Below, piece after piece: positions 54,835-62,778 of a DNA stretch of 64,000 nucleotides. The stretch is from Leptolyngbya sp. PCC 6406 (GTDB lineage Bacteria; Cyanobacteriota; Cyanobacteriia; Phormidesmidales; Phormidesmidaceae). The notes beneath the pieces were generated by a model that was given only the letters and a program-made list of their open reading frames with translations, made no database searches and was not told the DNA's origin. Position 1 is the stretch's first letter, and each line of letters begins with the position of its first letter. The stretch covers positions 4,798,769 through 4,862,768 of the forward strand of contig NZ_KI913949.1 in assembly GCF_000332095.2 (NCBI RefSeq), given 5' to 3'. The position numbers were made by a program, and so were the translations under genes.

Positions 54835-55089
54835 CAGGCTTTCTCCAGATCGAGTGTCGCTATTGTATCCCGGTGGATGGGTGATGGGGTGTTGGAGTAG
54901 GGGGGTGTATAGCCTAACGGCATTCAAGAAAGGCGTTGGCGAAGCCACTCCCAGGGAGTTAGCCTGCCCGGAGGGCTTAGGGGTGGGGGAGTTTTGAATT
55001 TTGAATTTCCCGGTAGGGGCGCGGTTTCCGCGCCCAATGCAGGATGTCGCCGTAGGGGCGCGGTTTCCGTGCCAATGCAGGATGTCGCC

Positions 55090-55167
55090 GTAGGGGCGGG
55101 TTTAGCCGGAATTGGGTGGGTGATGATTCAGGAATGGGCTGACAAAACCCGCCCTGCCCCGTGCCGG
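55090..55167. repeat. REP-like palindrome, copy F
   Basis: GTAGGGGCGGGTTTAGCC on the left and CAAAACCCGCCCTGCCCC on the right, followed by GTGCCGG as in copy A. Confidence 0.8.
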
Positions 55168-55378
55168 ATAATCCAGGATCAAGGTCAACTCCGTACCCGT
55201 CCTAACCCGGTGTTGGGAACTCAGAATGGGAGGCTCAAAGCCCGCCCTTCTCGATATCGGGAAACCCCGAATTAGTAGCTCTTGCTGAGGAATCCCAAGA
55301 CAATCCCTCCAAACCCACTCTGCCCGGTGCTAAAATCAAAGTCGAAATGAGTTCGCTTAAGCCCATTTCAGATCATCA

Positions 55379-55510
55379 CTAGGGCGTGTGGACAATTAAC
55401 GGGGAAATCCTTGCGAGGTAGGCATGACCACGCCCACCTTACTAAATCAAGCTAGGAGCTGTAGCCGCCCCATAATCAGGATCTGGCTTTGTATTATCCA
55501 CAGCCCCTAG
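55379..55510. mobile_element. 132-bp MITE-like element, copy B
   Basis: Starts CTAGGGCGTGTGGACAATTA and ends TATTATCCACAGCCCCTAG. It has the same length and order as copy A at 43834-43965. The left arm also closes on itself (GGGCGTG with CACGCCC). Confidence 0.8.
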
Positions 55511-55584
55511 TAAATCCGCGCTGACACATATTGCATCTTGAGTTCACCGCCTCCTGAGTTCACCTATCGTCGTCTATTGCCACT

Positions 55585-57690
55585 ATGAGTTTAACGATTC
55601 CGCAAAATCCCTTACTGGTTGGCGAAGGACTGCCTCCTTTCGACAACATTCAGCCGCAGCATGTGGTGCCCGGTATACACCAGCTTTTGGAGACTCTAAA
55701 CCAGGAACTGGAGACCCTAGAGGCTCGGGTTCAGCCTAGCTGGGAGGATTTGGTAGAGCCCCTAACCCGTATTGAAGAGCGCCTGCGCTGGAGTTGGGGA
55801 ATTATCAGCCACTTGATGGGGGTGAAAAACAGCTCCGAACTCCGGGACGCCTACGAATCAGTACAGCCCGCTCTAGTGAAATTTTCCAGCCGTTTAGGTC
55901 AGAGTCGGCCCCTCTACCGGGCGTTTAAGCAACTGCAAGAGGGAAACGGGTGGACAACCCTGGATCTTGCCCAGAGGCGCATTGTAGAAGCAGCCATTCG
56001 GGAAGCGGAACTCTCGGGTGTGGGCTTAGAGGGCAGCACGAAGGAGCGCTTTAACGAGATCCAGCAGTCGCTGGCGGAGCTTTCTACCAAGTTTTCTAAT
56101 CACGTTCTGGATGCGACCAAGTCCTTCAGTCTGACCCTAAGCACCCCGGAAGACATTGAGGGGTTGCCCCCCAGTCTGCTGGCTTTGTCGGCCCAGGCAG
56201 CTCAGGAAGCAGCGGATGAAGATGAGCAGGAGTTTCAGGAGCAGGCGCAGGCAGCAGGGCCATGGCGCATTACTCTGGACTATCCCAGCTATGTACCGTT
56301 TCTACAGCACAGTCGGCGGCGAGATCTGCGAGAACAGGTCTATCGTGCCTTTGTCACCCGTGCCGCCTCTGGGGAGTGGGACAATCAGCCCATCATTGAG
56401 CGTACGCTGGAGCTACGGCAAGAAATGGCGCAAATTTTGGGCTATGCCACCTATGCGGAACTCAGTATTGCGCGTAAAATGGCCCCCTCGGTAGCGGCAG
56501 TAGAGCAGTTGATGGAGGAACTGCGGCGGGCGAGTTACGACGCGGCAGTGAAAGAATTGGCCGATCTCCAGAACTTTGCCCAAGCGAAGAGGGCGGCAGA
56601 GGCGGAGGATCTGAAGCAGTGGGATGTGCCTTTCTGGGCGGAGCGGATGCGGGAGGAACAGTATGGCCTCAATGACGAAGAGTTACGCCCCTACTTTCCC
56701 TTACCTCAGGTATTAGAGGGATTGTTTGGCCTAGCTCACCAATTGTTTGGGGTCACGATTACCCCCGCCGATGGAACAGCTCCGGTATGGCATTCAGATG
56801 TGCGCTATTTCCAGGTTGCTGACGAAGGGGGGCAAGTGATCGCACATTTTTACCTTGACCCCTACAGCCGTCCCTCAGAAAAGCGCGGCGGGGCCTGGAT
56901 GGATGAATGTGTCAACCGGGGTAAGTTTGGCACTGTTATCCGGCTACCGGTGGCCTATTTGATCTGTAACCAGTCTCCCCCGGTGGCGGGAAAGCCCAGC
57001 CTGATGACCTTTAGGGAGGTGGAAACCCTATTCCACGAATTTGGCCATGGCCTTCAGCACATGCTGACCCAGGTGGACTATCCTGGTGCGGCGGGCATCA
57101 ACAATGTGGAGTGGGATGCGGTGGAACTGCCCAGCCAGTTTATGGAGAACTGGTGTTATCACCGGGACACGTTGCTCACCCTAGCTCGCCATTACGAAAC
57201 AGGAGCGCCGTTGCCGGAGAAACTCTACCAGCGCTTGCTACTGGCCCGAAATTTCATGACGGGCTCCGCCATTTTGCGGCAGGTGAACTTTGGCTGGCTG
57301 GATCTGGAACTGCACCACCGCTACCGCGCCGATGGCGAAGAAACAATCTGGGATGTGCGCGATCGCTTTGCAGCCAAAACCATGGTGTTGAAGCCGTTGC
57401 CAGAGGATGCGTCGCTCTGTTCCTTTGGCCATATCTTTGCCGGGGGCTATGCGGCGGGTTACTACAGCTATTTCTGGGCAGAGGTGCTCAGTGCTGATGC
57501 CTTTGCGGCCTTTGAGGATGCGGGTCTGGAGGATGAAACCGCGATCGCGGAAACAGGGCGGCGGTTTCGCAATACGGTGTTAGCCATGGGGGGAAGTTGC
57601 CATCCCATGGAGGTGTTCAAATCCTTCCGAGGAAGAGAGCCCAGCACCGCTGCGCTACTCCGTCACCGAGGGCTGAGCACTGCTGCCTAG
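55585..57690 (+). CDS. prlC: Oligopeptidase A (M3 family metallopeptidase)
   Basis: A 701-residue cytosolic zinc peptidase that clears short peptides, including cleaved signal peptides. The zinc motif HEFGH has His484, Glu485 and His488. The third ligand Glu follows in EWDAVELPSQFMENW, and the C-terminal GHIFAGGYAAGYYSYFWAE block is diagnostic of the family. N-terminal MSLTIPQNPLLVGEGLPPFD is as in cyanobacterial homologues. The TAG stop is part of a CTAGGGGGTGTGAACAAT sequence resembling a MITE end. Confidence 0.95.
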   Translation: MSLTIPQNPLLVGEGLPPFDNIQPQHVVPGIHQLLETLNQELETLEARVQPSWEDLVEPLTRIEERLRWSWGIISHLMGVKNSSELRDAYESVQPALVKFSSRLGQSRPLYRAFKQLQEGNGWTTLDLAQRRIVEAAIREAELSGVGLEGSTKERFNEIQQSLAELSTKFSNHVLDATKSFSLTLSTPEDIEGLPPSLLALSAQAAQEAADEDEQEFQEQAQAAGPWRITLDYPSYVPFLQHSRRRDLREQVYRAFVTRAASGEWDNQPIIERTLELRQEMAQILGYATYAELSIARKMAPSVAAVEQLMEELRRASYDAAVKELADLQNFAQAKRAAEAEDLKQWDVPFWAERMREEQYGLNDEELRPYFPLPQVLEGLFGLAHQLFGVTITPADGTAPVWHSDVRYFQVADEGGQVIAHFYLDPYSRPSEKRGGAWMDECVNRGKFGTVIRLPVAYLICNQSPPVAGKPSLMTFREVETLFHEFGHGLQHMLTQVDYPGAAGINNVEWDAVELPSQFMENWCYHRDTLLTLARHYETGAPLPEKLYQRLLLARNFMTGSAILRQVNFGWLDLELHHRYRADGEETIWDVRDRFAAKTMVLKPLPEDASLCSFGHIFAGGYAAGYYSYFWAEVLSADAFAAFEDAGLEDETAIAETGRRFRNTVLAMGGSCHPMEVFKSFRGREPSTAALLRHRGLSTAA

Positions 57691-57790
57691 GGGGTGTGAA
57701 CAATAAATCTGTGTTACCTTATCTCCAGTGCAAACAATTGCACAATGACCTGAGATAAAAACCGTCCAGGGAATTAAGGAGGTGATGCCC

Positions 57791-57862
57791 ATGTCAGACA
57801 GTAGTAAATGCATGGGTCTCCAGGTTGAAGTGAGCCGGCTGCGTGCCGGGGCTGTTCACTAG
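57791..57862 (+). CDS. Candidate 23-residue small protein or leader peptide
   Basis: ATG with AAGGAGG exactly 8 nt upstream, the best ribosome site in this part of the window. The product begins MSDSSKCMGLQVEV and ends RAGAVH, with one Cys at position 7. An ATG two codons earlier is too close to the ribosome site. The peptide is soluble, not a membrane microprotein. Without homologues it may be a leader peptide or chance; the flanking hairpins and terminator favour a functional unit. Confidence 0.4.
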   Translation: MSDSSKCMGLQVEVSRLRAGAVH

Positions 57863-57959
57863 GAGCCAGTCTCAATCTCCCTCAGATTGACTGAGCCATT
57901 GAAGCTGGATTCTGGAGTTCCTTCCGGCAGTCTGGTTTCAACCTGATAGACCCGCTAGA

Positions 57960-58014
57960 CCGCCCCTATCCTGAGAAGGCATATCCTTCTTTGGGTAGGG
58001 GCGGATAGTTTTTT
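57960..58014 (+). terminator. Intrinsic terminator of the small structured locus
   Basis: CCGCCCCTATCC (57960-57971) pairs with GGGTAGGGGCGG (57993-58004), with an inner GAAGG/CCTTC stem, then TAGTTTTTTC. Confidence 0.85.
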
Positions 58015-58104
58015 CAGGGGTCACAATGAACGGGAATGCTATTTCCTGGGGCCAACTACAACACCCCAGATAGGGTTCGCAATCATCACAAGGCAAGACC
58101 AACT

Positions 58105-58386
58105 ATGGCTACTCTTCTGACCCATGACACTATTCAGTCTAAGCTGAGCCCGCTGAAGGGATGGACCCTCAAGGGCAAGGCGATTCAAACGGTGAAGACC
58201 TTTGACGGATTCCCGAGTGCGATCGCATTTGTAAATAAGCTCGTAGATCCTGCTGAAGCTGCCGGACACCACCCCGACATCGCCATCTCCTACAACCAAG
58301 TCACCATCACCGTCACCTCCCACGACGCGGGGGGGCTCACGGAAAAGGATTTTGCCCTCGCCGCCGAAATCAACCAGATCGCCTAA
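58105..58386 (+). CDS. Pterin-4a-carbinolamine dehydratase
   Basis: A 93-residue DCoH/PhhB family protein that dehydrates 4a-hydroxytetrahydropterins. The catalytic His pair is His55-His56 in EAAGHHPDIA, followed by YNQVTITVTSHDAGGLTEKD, typical of the fold. The ATG at 58105 gives a family-length product; an in-frame start 23 codons earlier crosses the region after the terminator and is unlikely. In cyanobacteria, relatives have been linked to pterin metabolism and, in plants and carboxysome loci, to Rubisco assembly, but no such neighbours are present. Confidence 0.9.
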   Translation: MATLLTHDTIQSKLSPLKGWTLKGKAIQTVKTFDGFPSAIAFVNKLVDPAEAAGHHPDIAISYNQVTITVTSHDAGGLTEKDFALAAEINQIA

Positions 58387-58753
58387 ATACGGTGGCTGAA
58401 TTCCCCGGCACGGGGTAGGGCGGGTTTTGAGCCTTCCATTTGGGATTTCCCAGTAGACACGAGCTAAACCCGCCCCTACGGCAACATCCTGCATCGGGCG
58501 CGGAACCGCGCCCCTACCATCACCCCATCACTCCCCCAATCCCTCCCGTAACAATCATTACATTCAGAATGTTCCAGAAATGGGACTTTGATGTGTTCTA
58601 GACGACTTACATTCTCCTGGGTTCCCCTGCTACTATCCAATGCAGGATAAGTGGTGAGAGCAGCGTGAAACCCTCTTGGAGAAAGGATTACAGGGTTTAC
58701 GGCTGCTTAACATACACTTAATCCCACCTTAAACGTGTGAGGAAAGTGAGTAT
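58387..58753. other. Intergenic region upstream of the porins
   Basis: Holds a reverse-oriented REP-like palindrome (58406-58480) and an AT-richer stretch (about 58540-58750) that must carry the porin promoter and a long leader. No gene was seen. Confidence 0.6.
58406..58480. repeat. REP-like palindrome, copy G (inverted)
   Basis: GGCACGGGGTAGGGCGGGTT on the left and AAACCCGCCCCTAC on the right, with the interior like that of copy C. Confidence 0.8.
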
Positions 58754-60244
58754 ATGTCTGTACAACTTTGGAAGGCGGCTCTCATGAGCCCTGCGCTTCT
58801 AGGCATTGCGTTAACCAGCAGCGCGATCGCAGTTGAAGCTCCCAGCATTGAAATCGAAGCTCCCAGCGTCGAAACCCTAGACACGATTGCAGTCGAAGAG
58901 CCCGTACAACTGGCTCAAGTCGCCAGTGTTAACGACCTCAGCGACGTTCTGCCCTCCGACTGGGCCTACACCGCGCTACAAAACCTGGTAGAAACCTACG
59001 GTTGTATCGAGGGCTATCCCAACCGTACCTTCCGGGGTAACCAAGCCCTGACCCGCTACGAGTTCGCTGCCGGTTTGAACGCCTGTCTGGACGTGATTGC
59101 TGACCTCATCACCGGAGGTGGAACAGACGGTAGCACCCTCGCCACCATCCAGCGCCTTCAGCAAGAGTTCCAAGCTGAACTCGCCACCCTGCGCGGTCGT
59201 GTGGATGCCCTAGAAGCAGAAACCGCTCAGCTTCGCGCTCAGCAGTTCTCCACCACCACCAAGCTACGGGGTCAAGTGGACGCCAACTTGGTTGTCCCCT
59301 TCGGTAATATTGCGGCTACTCCAGCTAACCCTGGCCCTGATAGCTTTACAACCTTCAACACCCGAGTTCGTTTGAACTTCGACACCAGCTTCACCGGACG
59401 AGATCGCCTCCGCACCCGTCTACAGGCTCGTGATGGTAACGCTATCCCGACGGCTGGCGGTCTTGCCAATGGCGGTAGTGATAGTGGTCCTGGCAACTTG
59501 AATGTAGCCCTAGATGACTTCTTTTACCGTTTTCCTATTGGTAGCCGCGTGACAGCGACTCTGGCTGCTAACTCCGTTTCAAAGGACAGCTTTGTAACGA
59601 GCACAATCGTTCCCTTTGATGGCCCCAGCGTCGCTGACCCCGGTGGTCCTGCGCTCTACGACTTTGATATGGGTGGCGATGGCTTTGGTGGTGGTCTGAG
59701 CTTCCAAATTACGGACAGCTTGGTCTTTGACACTGGTTATTCTGCTGCTCGTGGTGGTTCTAACAATCCCAACCAGGGTGGTATCTTCGGTGCAAATCGT
59801 CAGAGCTACATTGCTCAACTGAGCTTCTTGCCAGAAGGCTTCTTCAATGCTGCATTGGTGTACATGCACGGCAGTAATAACAACAACAACGCATCAGCTT
59901 TCACGAATACCTATGGTGCCCTCGCTAGCCTAGATTTTGGCCGCTTTATCCTAGCGGGCTACTTTGCCCACCATGACGAATCGGGAACACCTCGGAGCAC
60001 CGATAGCTGGCAGATTGGGGCCGCTTTCCCCGACCTGTTTCTAGAAGGCTCTGAACTGGGTGTGTACTACGCTAGCCTGCCTAGCTACAATTCCCGCCCC
60101 TACATGGTTGAGGGCTACTACGCTATTCCCGTGAGCCGTAACCTCACCCTGACTCCTGCTCTGATCTACGGCAACCTCGACCGTAACTCCGCCGTTGATG
60201 TCAACAACTTCTACGGTGCTATCCGGGCGACCTTCACCTTCTAG
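58754..60244 (+). CDS. SLH-domain outer membrane porin (first of tandem pair)
   Basis: A 496-residue porin of the cyanobacterial SLH/OprB-like (iron uptake porin, SomA/B-like) family. It has a signal peptide at 1-28 ending SSAIAVEA and an SLH domain at about 65-125 (LPSDWAYTALQNLVETYGC, then NRTFRGNQALTRYEFAAGL) for binding peptidoglycan-linked polymer. A short coiled coil (LQQEFQAELATLRGRVDALE) leads to a beta-barrel ending in the usual Phe (ATFTF). Such porins dominate the cyanobacterial outer membrane and pass inorganic ions. Ribosome site GAGGAAAGTGAG precedes the ATG. Confidence 0.93.
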   Translation: MSVQLWKAALMSPALLGIALTSSAIAVEAPSIEIEAPSVETLDTIAVEEPVQLAQVASVNDLSDVLPSDWAYTALQNLVETYGCIEGYPNRTFRGNQALTRYEFAAGLNACLDVIADLITGGGTDGSTLATIQRLQQEFQAELATLRGRVDALEAETAQLRAQQFSTTTKLRGQVDANLVVPFGNIAATPANPGPDSFTTFNTRVRLNFDTSFTGRDRLRTRLQARDGNAIPTAGGLANGGSDSGPGNLNVALDDFFYRFPIGSRVTATLAANSVSKDSFVTSTIVPFDGPSVADPGGPALYDFDMGGDGFGGGLSFQITDSLVFDTGYSAARGGSNNPNQGGIFGANRQSYIAQLSFLPEGFFNAALVYMHGSNNNNNASAFTNTYGALASLDFGRFILAGYFAHHDESGTPRSTDSWQIGAAFPDLFLEGSELGVYYASLPSYNSRPYMVEGYYAIPVSRNLTLTPALIYGNLDRNSAVDVNNFYGAIRATFTF

Positions 60245-60265
60245 GGTTTAGGCACCCTCCCTCAG

Positions 60266-60289
60266 CGGGGTCTAGCACACTAGACCCCG
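60266..60289 (+). terminator. Hairpin between the tandem porins
   Basis: A perfect 10-bp stem CGGGGTCTAG with CTAGACCCCG around a CACA loop, without a T-run. It may be an attenuator or an mRNA-stabilising end between the two genes. Confidence 0.55.
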
Positions 60290-60490
60290 TGCCCCTCACA
60301 CATCGGCTGAAAAGTTAGGGTTTGGCAACGGGAACTTTGCCTGCCCCAATTAAATCTGTTACTATCAGCAGAACGCGATAGGAAATCTTTGTACGTGCAG
60401 TAATGCGCTTACTTGGCCTCACGCGCTTTGTTGATAGTTTTTGCTATCAGCCTAAAACCTACCTCATGGTGTGAGGGGAGAATATAGACT

Positions 60491-61966
60491 ATGACGACTC
60501 AATTTTGGAAAGCAGCTTTCATGAGCCCTGCCCTCCTGGGTATGGTCATGGCAAGTGCCAGTGTGGCGGCTGAAGCCCCCACCGTTGAATCCTTAGACAT
60601 TTCCGCTTCTGAGCCTGTTCAACTAGCTCAAGTTGCCAGCGTTAGCGACCTCAGCGATGTGCTGCCCTCCGATTGGGCCTACACCGCGCTACAAAACCTG
60701 GTAGAAACCTACGGTTGTATCGAAGGCTATCCCAACCGCACCTTCCGGGGTAACCAAGCCCTGACCCGCTACGAGTTCGCCGCCGGTCTGAACGCCTGTT
60801 TGGACGTTATTGCTGGTCTCATCACCGGAGACGGTCTAGACGGTAGCACCCTCGCCACCATCCAGCGCCTTCAGCAAGAGTTCCAAGCAGAACTCGCCAC
60901 CCTGCGCGGTCGTGTGGATGCCCTAGAAGCAGAAACCGCTCAGCTTCGCGCTCAGCAGTTCTCTACCACCACCAAGCTCCGTGGTCAAGTGGACTCTAAT
61001 TTGGTTGTCCCCTTCGGTAACACCGCTGCTGGCCCTGATAGCTTTACCACCTTCAACAGCCGTGCACGTCTGAACTTCGACACCAGCTTCACCGGTAGCG
61101 ATCTCTTACGGACTCGCCTCCAAGCAGGGGATGGGGCAGCTCCTCTGGCTACTGCTGGTGGCCTTGCCAATGCTGGTGGAGATGGCACCTTTAACGTTGC
61201 TCTCGATGACTTTTACTATCGCTTCCCCATTGGTAGCCGAGTTACTGCCACGCTGGCAGCCAACTCCGTGCAAACTGATGATTTCGTCACCAGCACCATC
61301 GTTCCCTGGGATGGTCCTGCGGTAGCTGACCCTAGCGGCCCTCTACTTTATGACTTTGGCATGGGTGGCGGTGGCTTCGCCGCTGGCCTAAGCTTCCAGA
61401 TTACCAACAGCTTGGTCTTCGATGCAGGCTACTCTGCTGGCCGTACAGCTACTCCTCTTGGTGGATCTAACAATCCCAACGCTGGTGGTATCTTTGGTTC
61501 TCCTAGCCAAAGCTACATTGCCCAGCTAAGTTTCCTCCCTGAGGGCTTCTTTAGCGGTGCTCTGGTATATGCGAACGGGACTACAGCCCCTACTGCCCCT
61601 GGAGTACTTCCTGTAGTTGCTGGAGCCTCTACTGACACCTATGGTGCCCTGGCTAGCCTTGACTTTGGTCGATTCATCCTGGCGGGCTCCTTTGCCCACC
61701 ATACCTCTGGTCCTGCTAGCACCGATAGCTGGCAGATTGGGGCTGCTTTCCCTGACCTGTTCCTGGAAGGCTCTCAACTGGGTGTGTACTACGCTAGCCT
61801 ACCTAGCTACACCTCCCGCCCCTATATGGTTGAAGGTTACTACTCCATCCCCGTCAACCAGTTCTTGACCCTAACCCCAGCTCTGATCTACGGCAACCTA
61901 GATCGTAACTCGGCAACAGATGTCAACAACTTCTACGGTGCTATCCGGGCAACCTTCAGCTTCTAG
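60491..61966 (+). CDS. SLH-domain outer membrane porin (second of tandem pair)
   Basis: A 491-residue paralogue of the preceding gene. The same layout holds: signal peptide (ASASVAAEA end), SLH domain, coiled coil, beta-barrel ending ATFSF. The DNA for the SLH and coiled-coil region is nearly identical between the copies, while the barrel loops differ in length and sequence (for example GTTAPTAPGVLPVVAGAST here). It has its own leader of 246 nt and a GTGAGGGGAGAA ribosome site. A strong terminator ends the pair. Confidence 0.93.
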   Translation: MTTQFWKAAFMSPALLGMVMASASVAAEAPTVESLDISASEPVQLAQVASVSDLSDVLPSDWAYTALQNLVETYGCIEGYPNRTFRGNQALTRYEFAAGLNACLDVIAGLITGDGLDGSTLATIQRLQQEFQAELATLRGRVDALEAETAQLRAQQFSTTTKLRGQVDSNLVVPFGNTAAGPDSFTTFNSRARLNFDTSFTGSDLLRTRLQAGDGAAPLATAGGLANAGGDGTFNVALDDFYYRFPIGSRVTATLAANSVQTDDFVTSTIVPWDGPAVADPSGPLLYDFGMGGGGFAAGLSFQITNSLVFDAGYSAGRTATPLGGSNNPNAGGIFGSPSQSYIAQLSFLPEGFFSGALVYANGTTAPTAPGVLPVVAGASTDTYGALASLDFGRFILAGSFAHHTSGPASTDSWQIGAAFPDLFLEGSQLGVYYASLPSYTSRPYMVEGYYSIPVNQFLTLTPALIYGNLDRNSATDVNNFYGAIRATFSF

Positions 61967-61996
61967 AGCACGTTCTCTCTAGGTTGATTAATTGCT

Positions 61997-62032
61997 AAAA
62001 AAGGGGCTCTGCATGTGCAGAGCCCCTTTTTT
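61997..62032 (+). terminator. Intrinsic terminator of the porin pair
   Basis: AAAAAAGGGGCTCTGCA pairs with TGCAGAGCCCCTTTTTT across a TG spacer, 30 nt after the stop codon. Confidence 0.92.
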
Positions 62033-62035
62033 ATT

Positions 62036-62287
62036 GATGTCACGAGCTATTCAGATGTGAAGGACTATCTCCCTTACCAAGTGCCGGAAATTTGGCTGTA
62101 TAAGTCTGGTCGCTTAGAAATATATCGCCTAGTTCAGAGCCAATACTTGCTCCAGACCAAAAGTATGCACTTTCCAGGCCGAGGAAATCTCTCTGGCCTG
62201 GTTCAAGATTGTCTCAACATCGCCTACGAGCGGAATTCTAGTGCCGCATTGCGATCGCTGCGGGCCGCTCTAGGGAATCAACCTTAA
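62036..62287 (+). pseudogene. Uma2 family C-terminal remnant
   Basis: About 83 codons beginning right after the porin terminator. They encode the tail half of a Uma2 protein: VKDYLPYQVPEIWLYKSGRL, then EIYRLVQSQYLLQT, LVQDCLNIAYERNSS and a closing LRSLRAAL. The nuclease-like N-terminal core is missing, and the only start in frame lies inside the terminator stem. It is read here as a truncated gene. Its stop overlaps the stop of the convergent gene at 62284. Confidence 0.65.
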
Positions 62288-62496
62288 TCAATAGAGATTT
62301 TTTGGGGGCCGTCGCTGGGGGGTGGGGGGAAATTGTCTCCACCGCCATCAGGGGCACCCGCTTGGGTATCGAGCCAGCTCTTGAGCGGATCTTCATTCAA
62401 GTTGAGCCGGAGTAACCCTGAGGTAAAACCGCCGATAAAGGCTATCGGTTGTCGGGTTAGCTCTTGTACAAAGGGTGTCAATTCATCCAAAAACAT
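62284..62496 (-). CDS. Small conserved cyanobacterial protein, function unknown
   Basis: 70 residues: MFLDELTPFVQELTRQPIAF, then a short hydrophobic/Gly segment (IGGFTSGLLRLNLNEDPLKS) and a Pro-rich tail. The first 45 residues form a pattern I recall from many cyanobacterial genomes. It may associate with membranes through the amphipathic middle, but no clear transmembrane helix is present. It is a single gene. Confidence 0.72.
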   Translation of the reverse strand: MFLDELTPFVQELTRQPIAFIGGFTSGLLRLNLNEDPLKSWLDTQAGAPDGGGDNFPPPPSDGPQKISID

Positions 62497-62725
62497 GTCA
62501 TACCTCCATCGCAGTGAGATCGCTCTTTATCCTAAGGGTATTCCATCCTAAAGGGCATCCCACCACCACAATAAAGCTGAACTCGTTAGTACATCCCGGC
62601 GGAAATACTCTAACCGTTCTATCGTGGAACATCTCGGCCCCTCACCCTAGCCCTCTCCCACGGGGAGAGGGGACCGGAAAATATTGGGCTAGGGCGGCAT
62701 ACAATGCCACGCTTTAGTTGGGGTT

Positions 62726-62758
62726 AAATTTTGACGGGTCGAAGACCGTCAAAATTTT
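62726..62758 (-). terminator. Probable terminator of the CRY-DASH gene
   Basis: AAATTTTGACGG pairs with CCGTCAAAATTT around an 8-nt loop, 20 nt past the minus-strand stop codon. The T-run is part of the stem. Confidence 0.6.
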
Positions 62759-62778
62759 CCTGACGGAACACTAGACCG

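Larger units (their letters stand above)
54835..55584. other. Repeat-rich intergenic region
   Basis: 750 bp without a supported gene. Two GTAGGGGCGCGGTTTCCG units lie at 55013 and 55052. A REP-like palindrome lies at 55090-55167, with more GGAGGCTCAAAGCCCGCCC sequence after it, and the 132-bp MITE-like element is at 55379-55510. Confidence 0.7.
57691..58014 (+). ncRNA. Candidate structured transcript with small ORF and terminator
   Basis: A nested hairpin (TTATCTC...GAGATAA enclosing GTGCAA/TTGCAC, 57719-57758) precedes a perfect ribosome site and a 23-codon ORF. Another hairpin (TCAATCT/AGATTGA, about 57882-57900) follows. The interval closes with a strong terminator at 57960-58014. The density of structure over about 320 nt suggests an independent short transcript. 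No known RNA family was recognised. Confidence 0.45.

Noticed and set aside
54835-54948. N-terminal extension of the peroxiredoxin from 54948
   Set aside because: The added 38 residues are unlike BCP proteins; the family N-terminus begins at the ATG at 54834.
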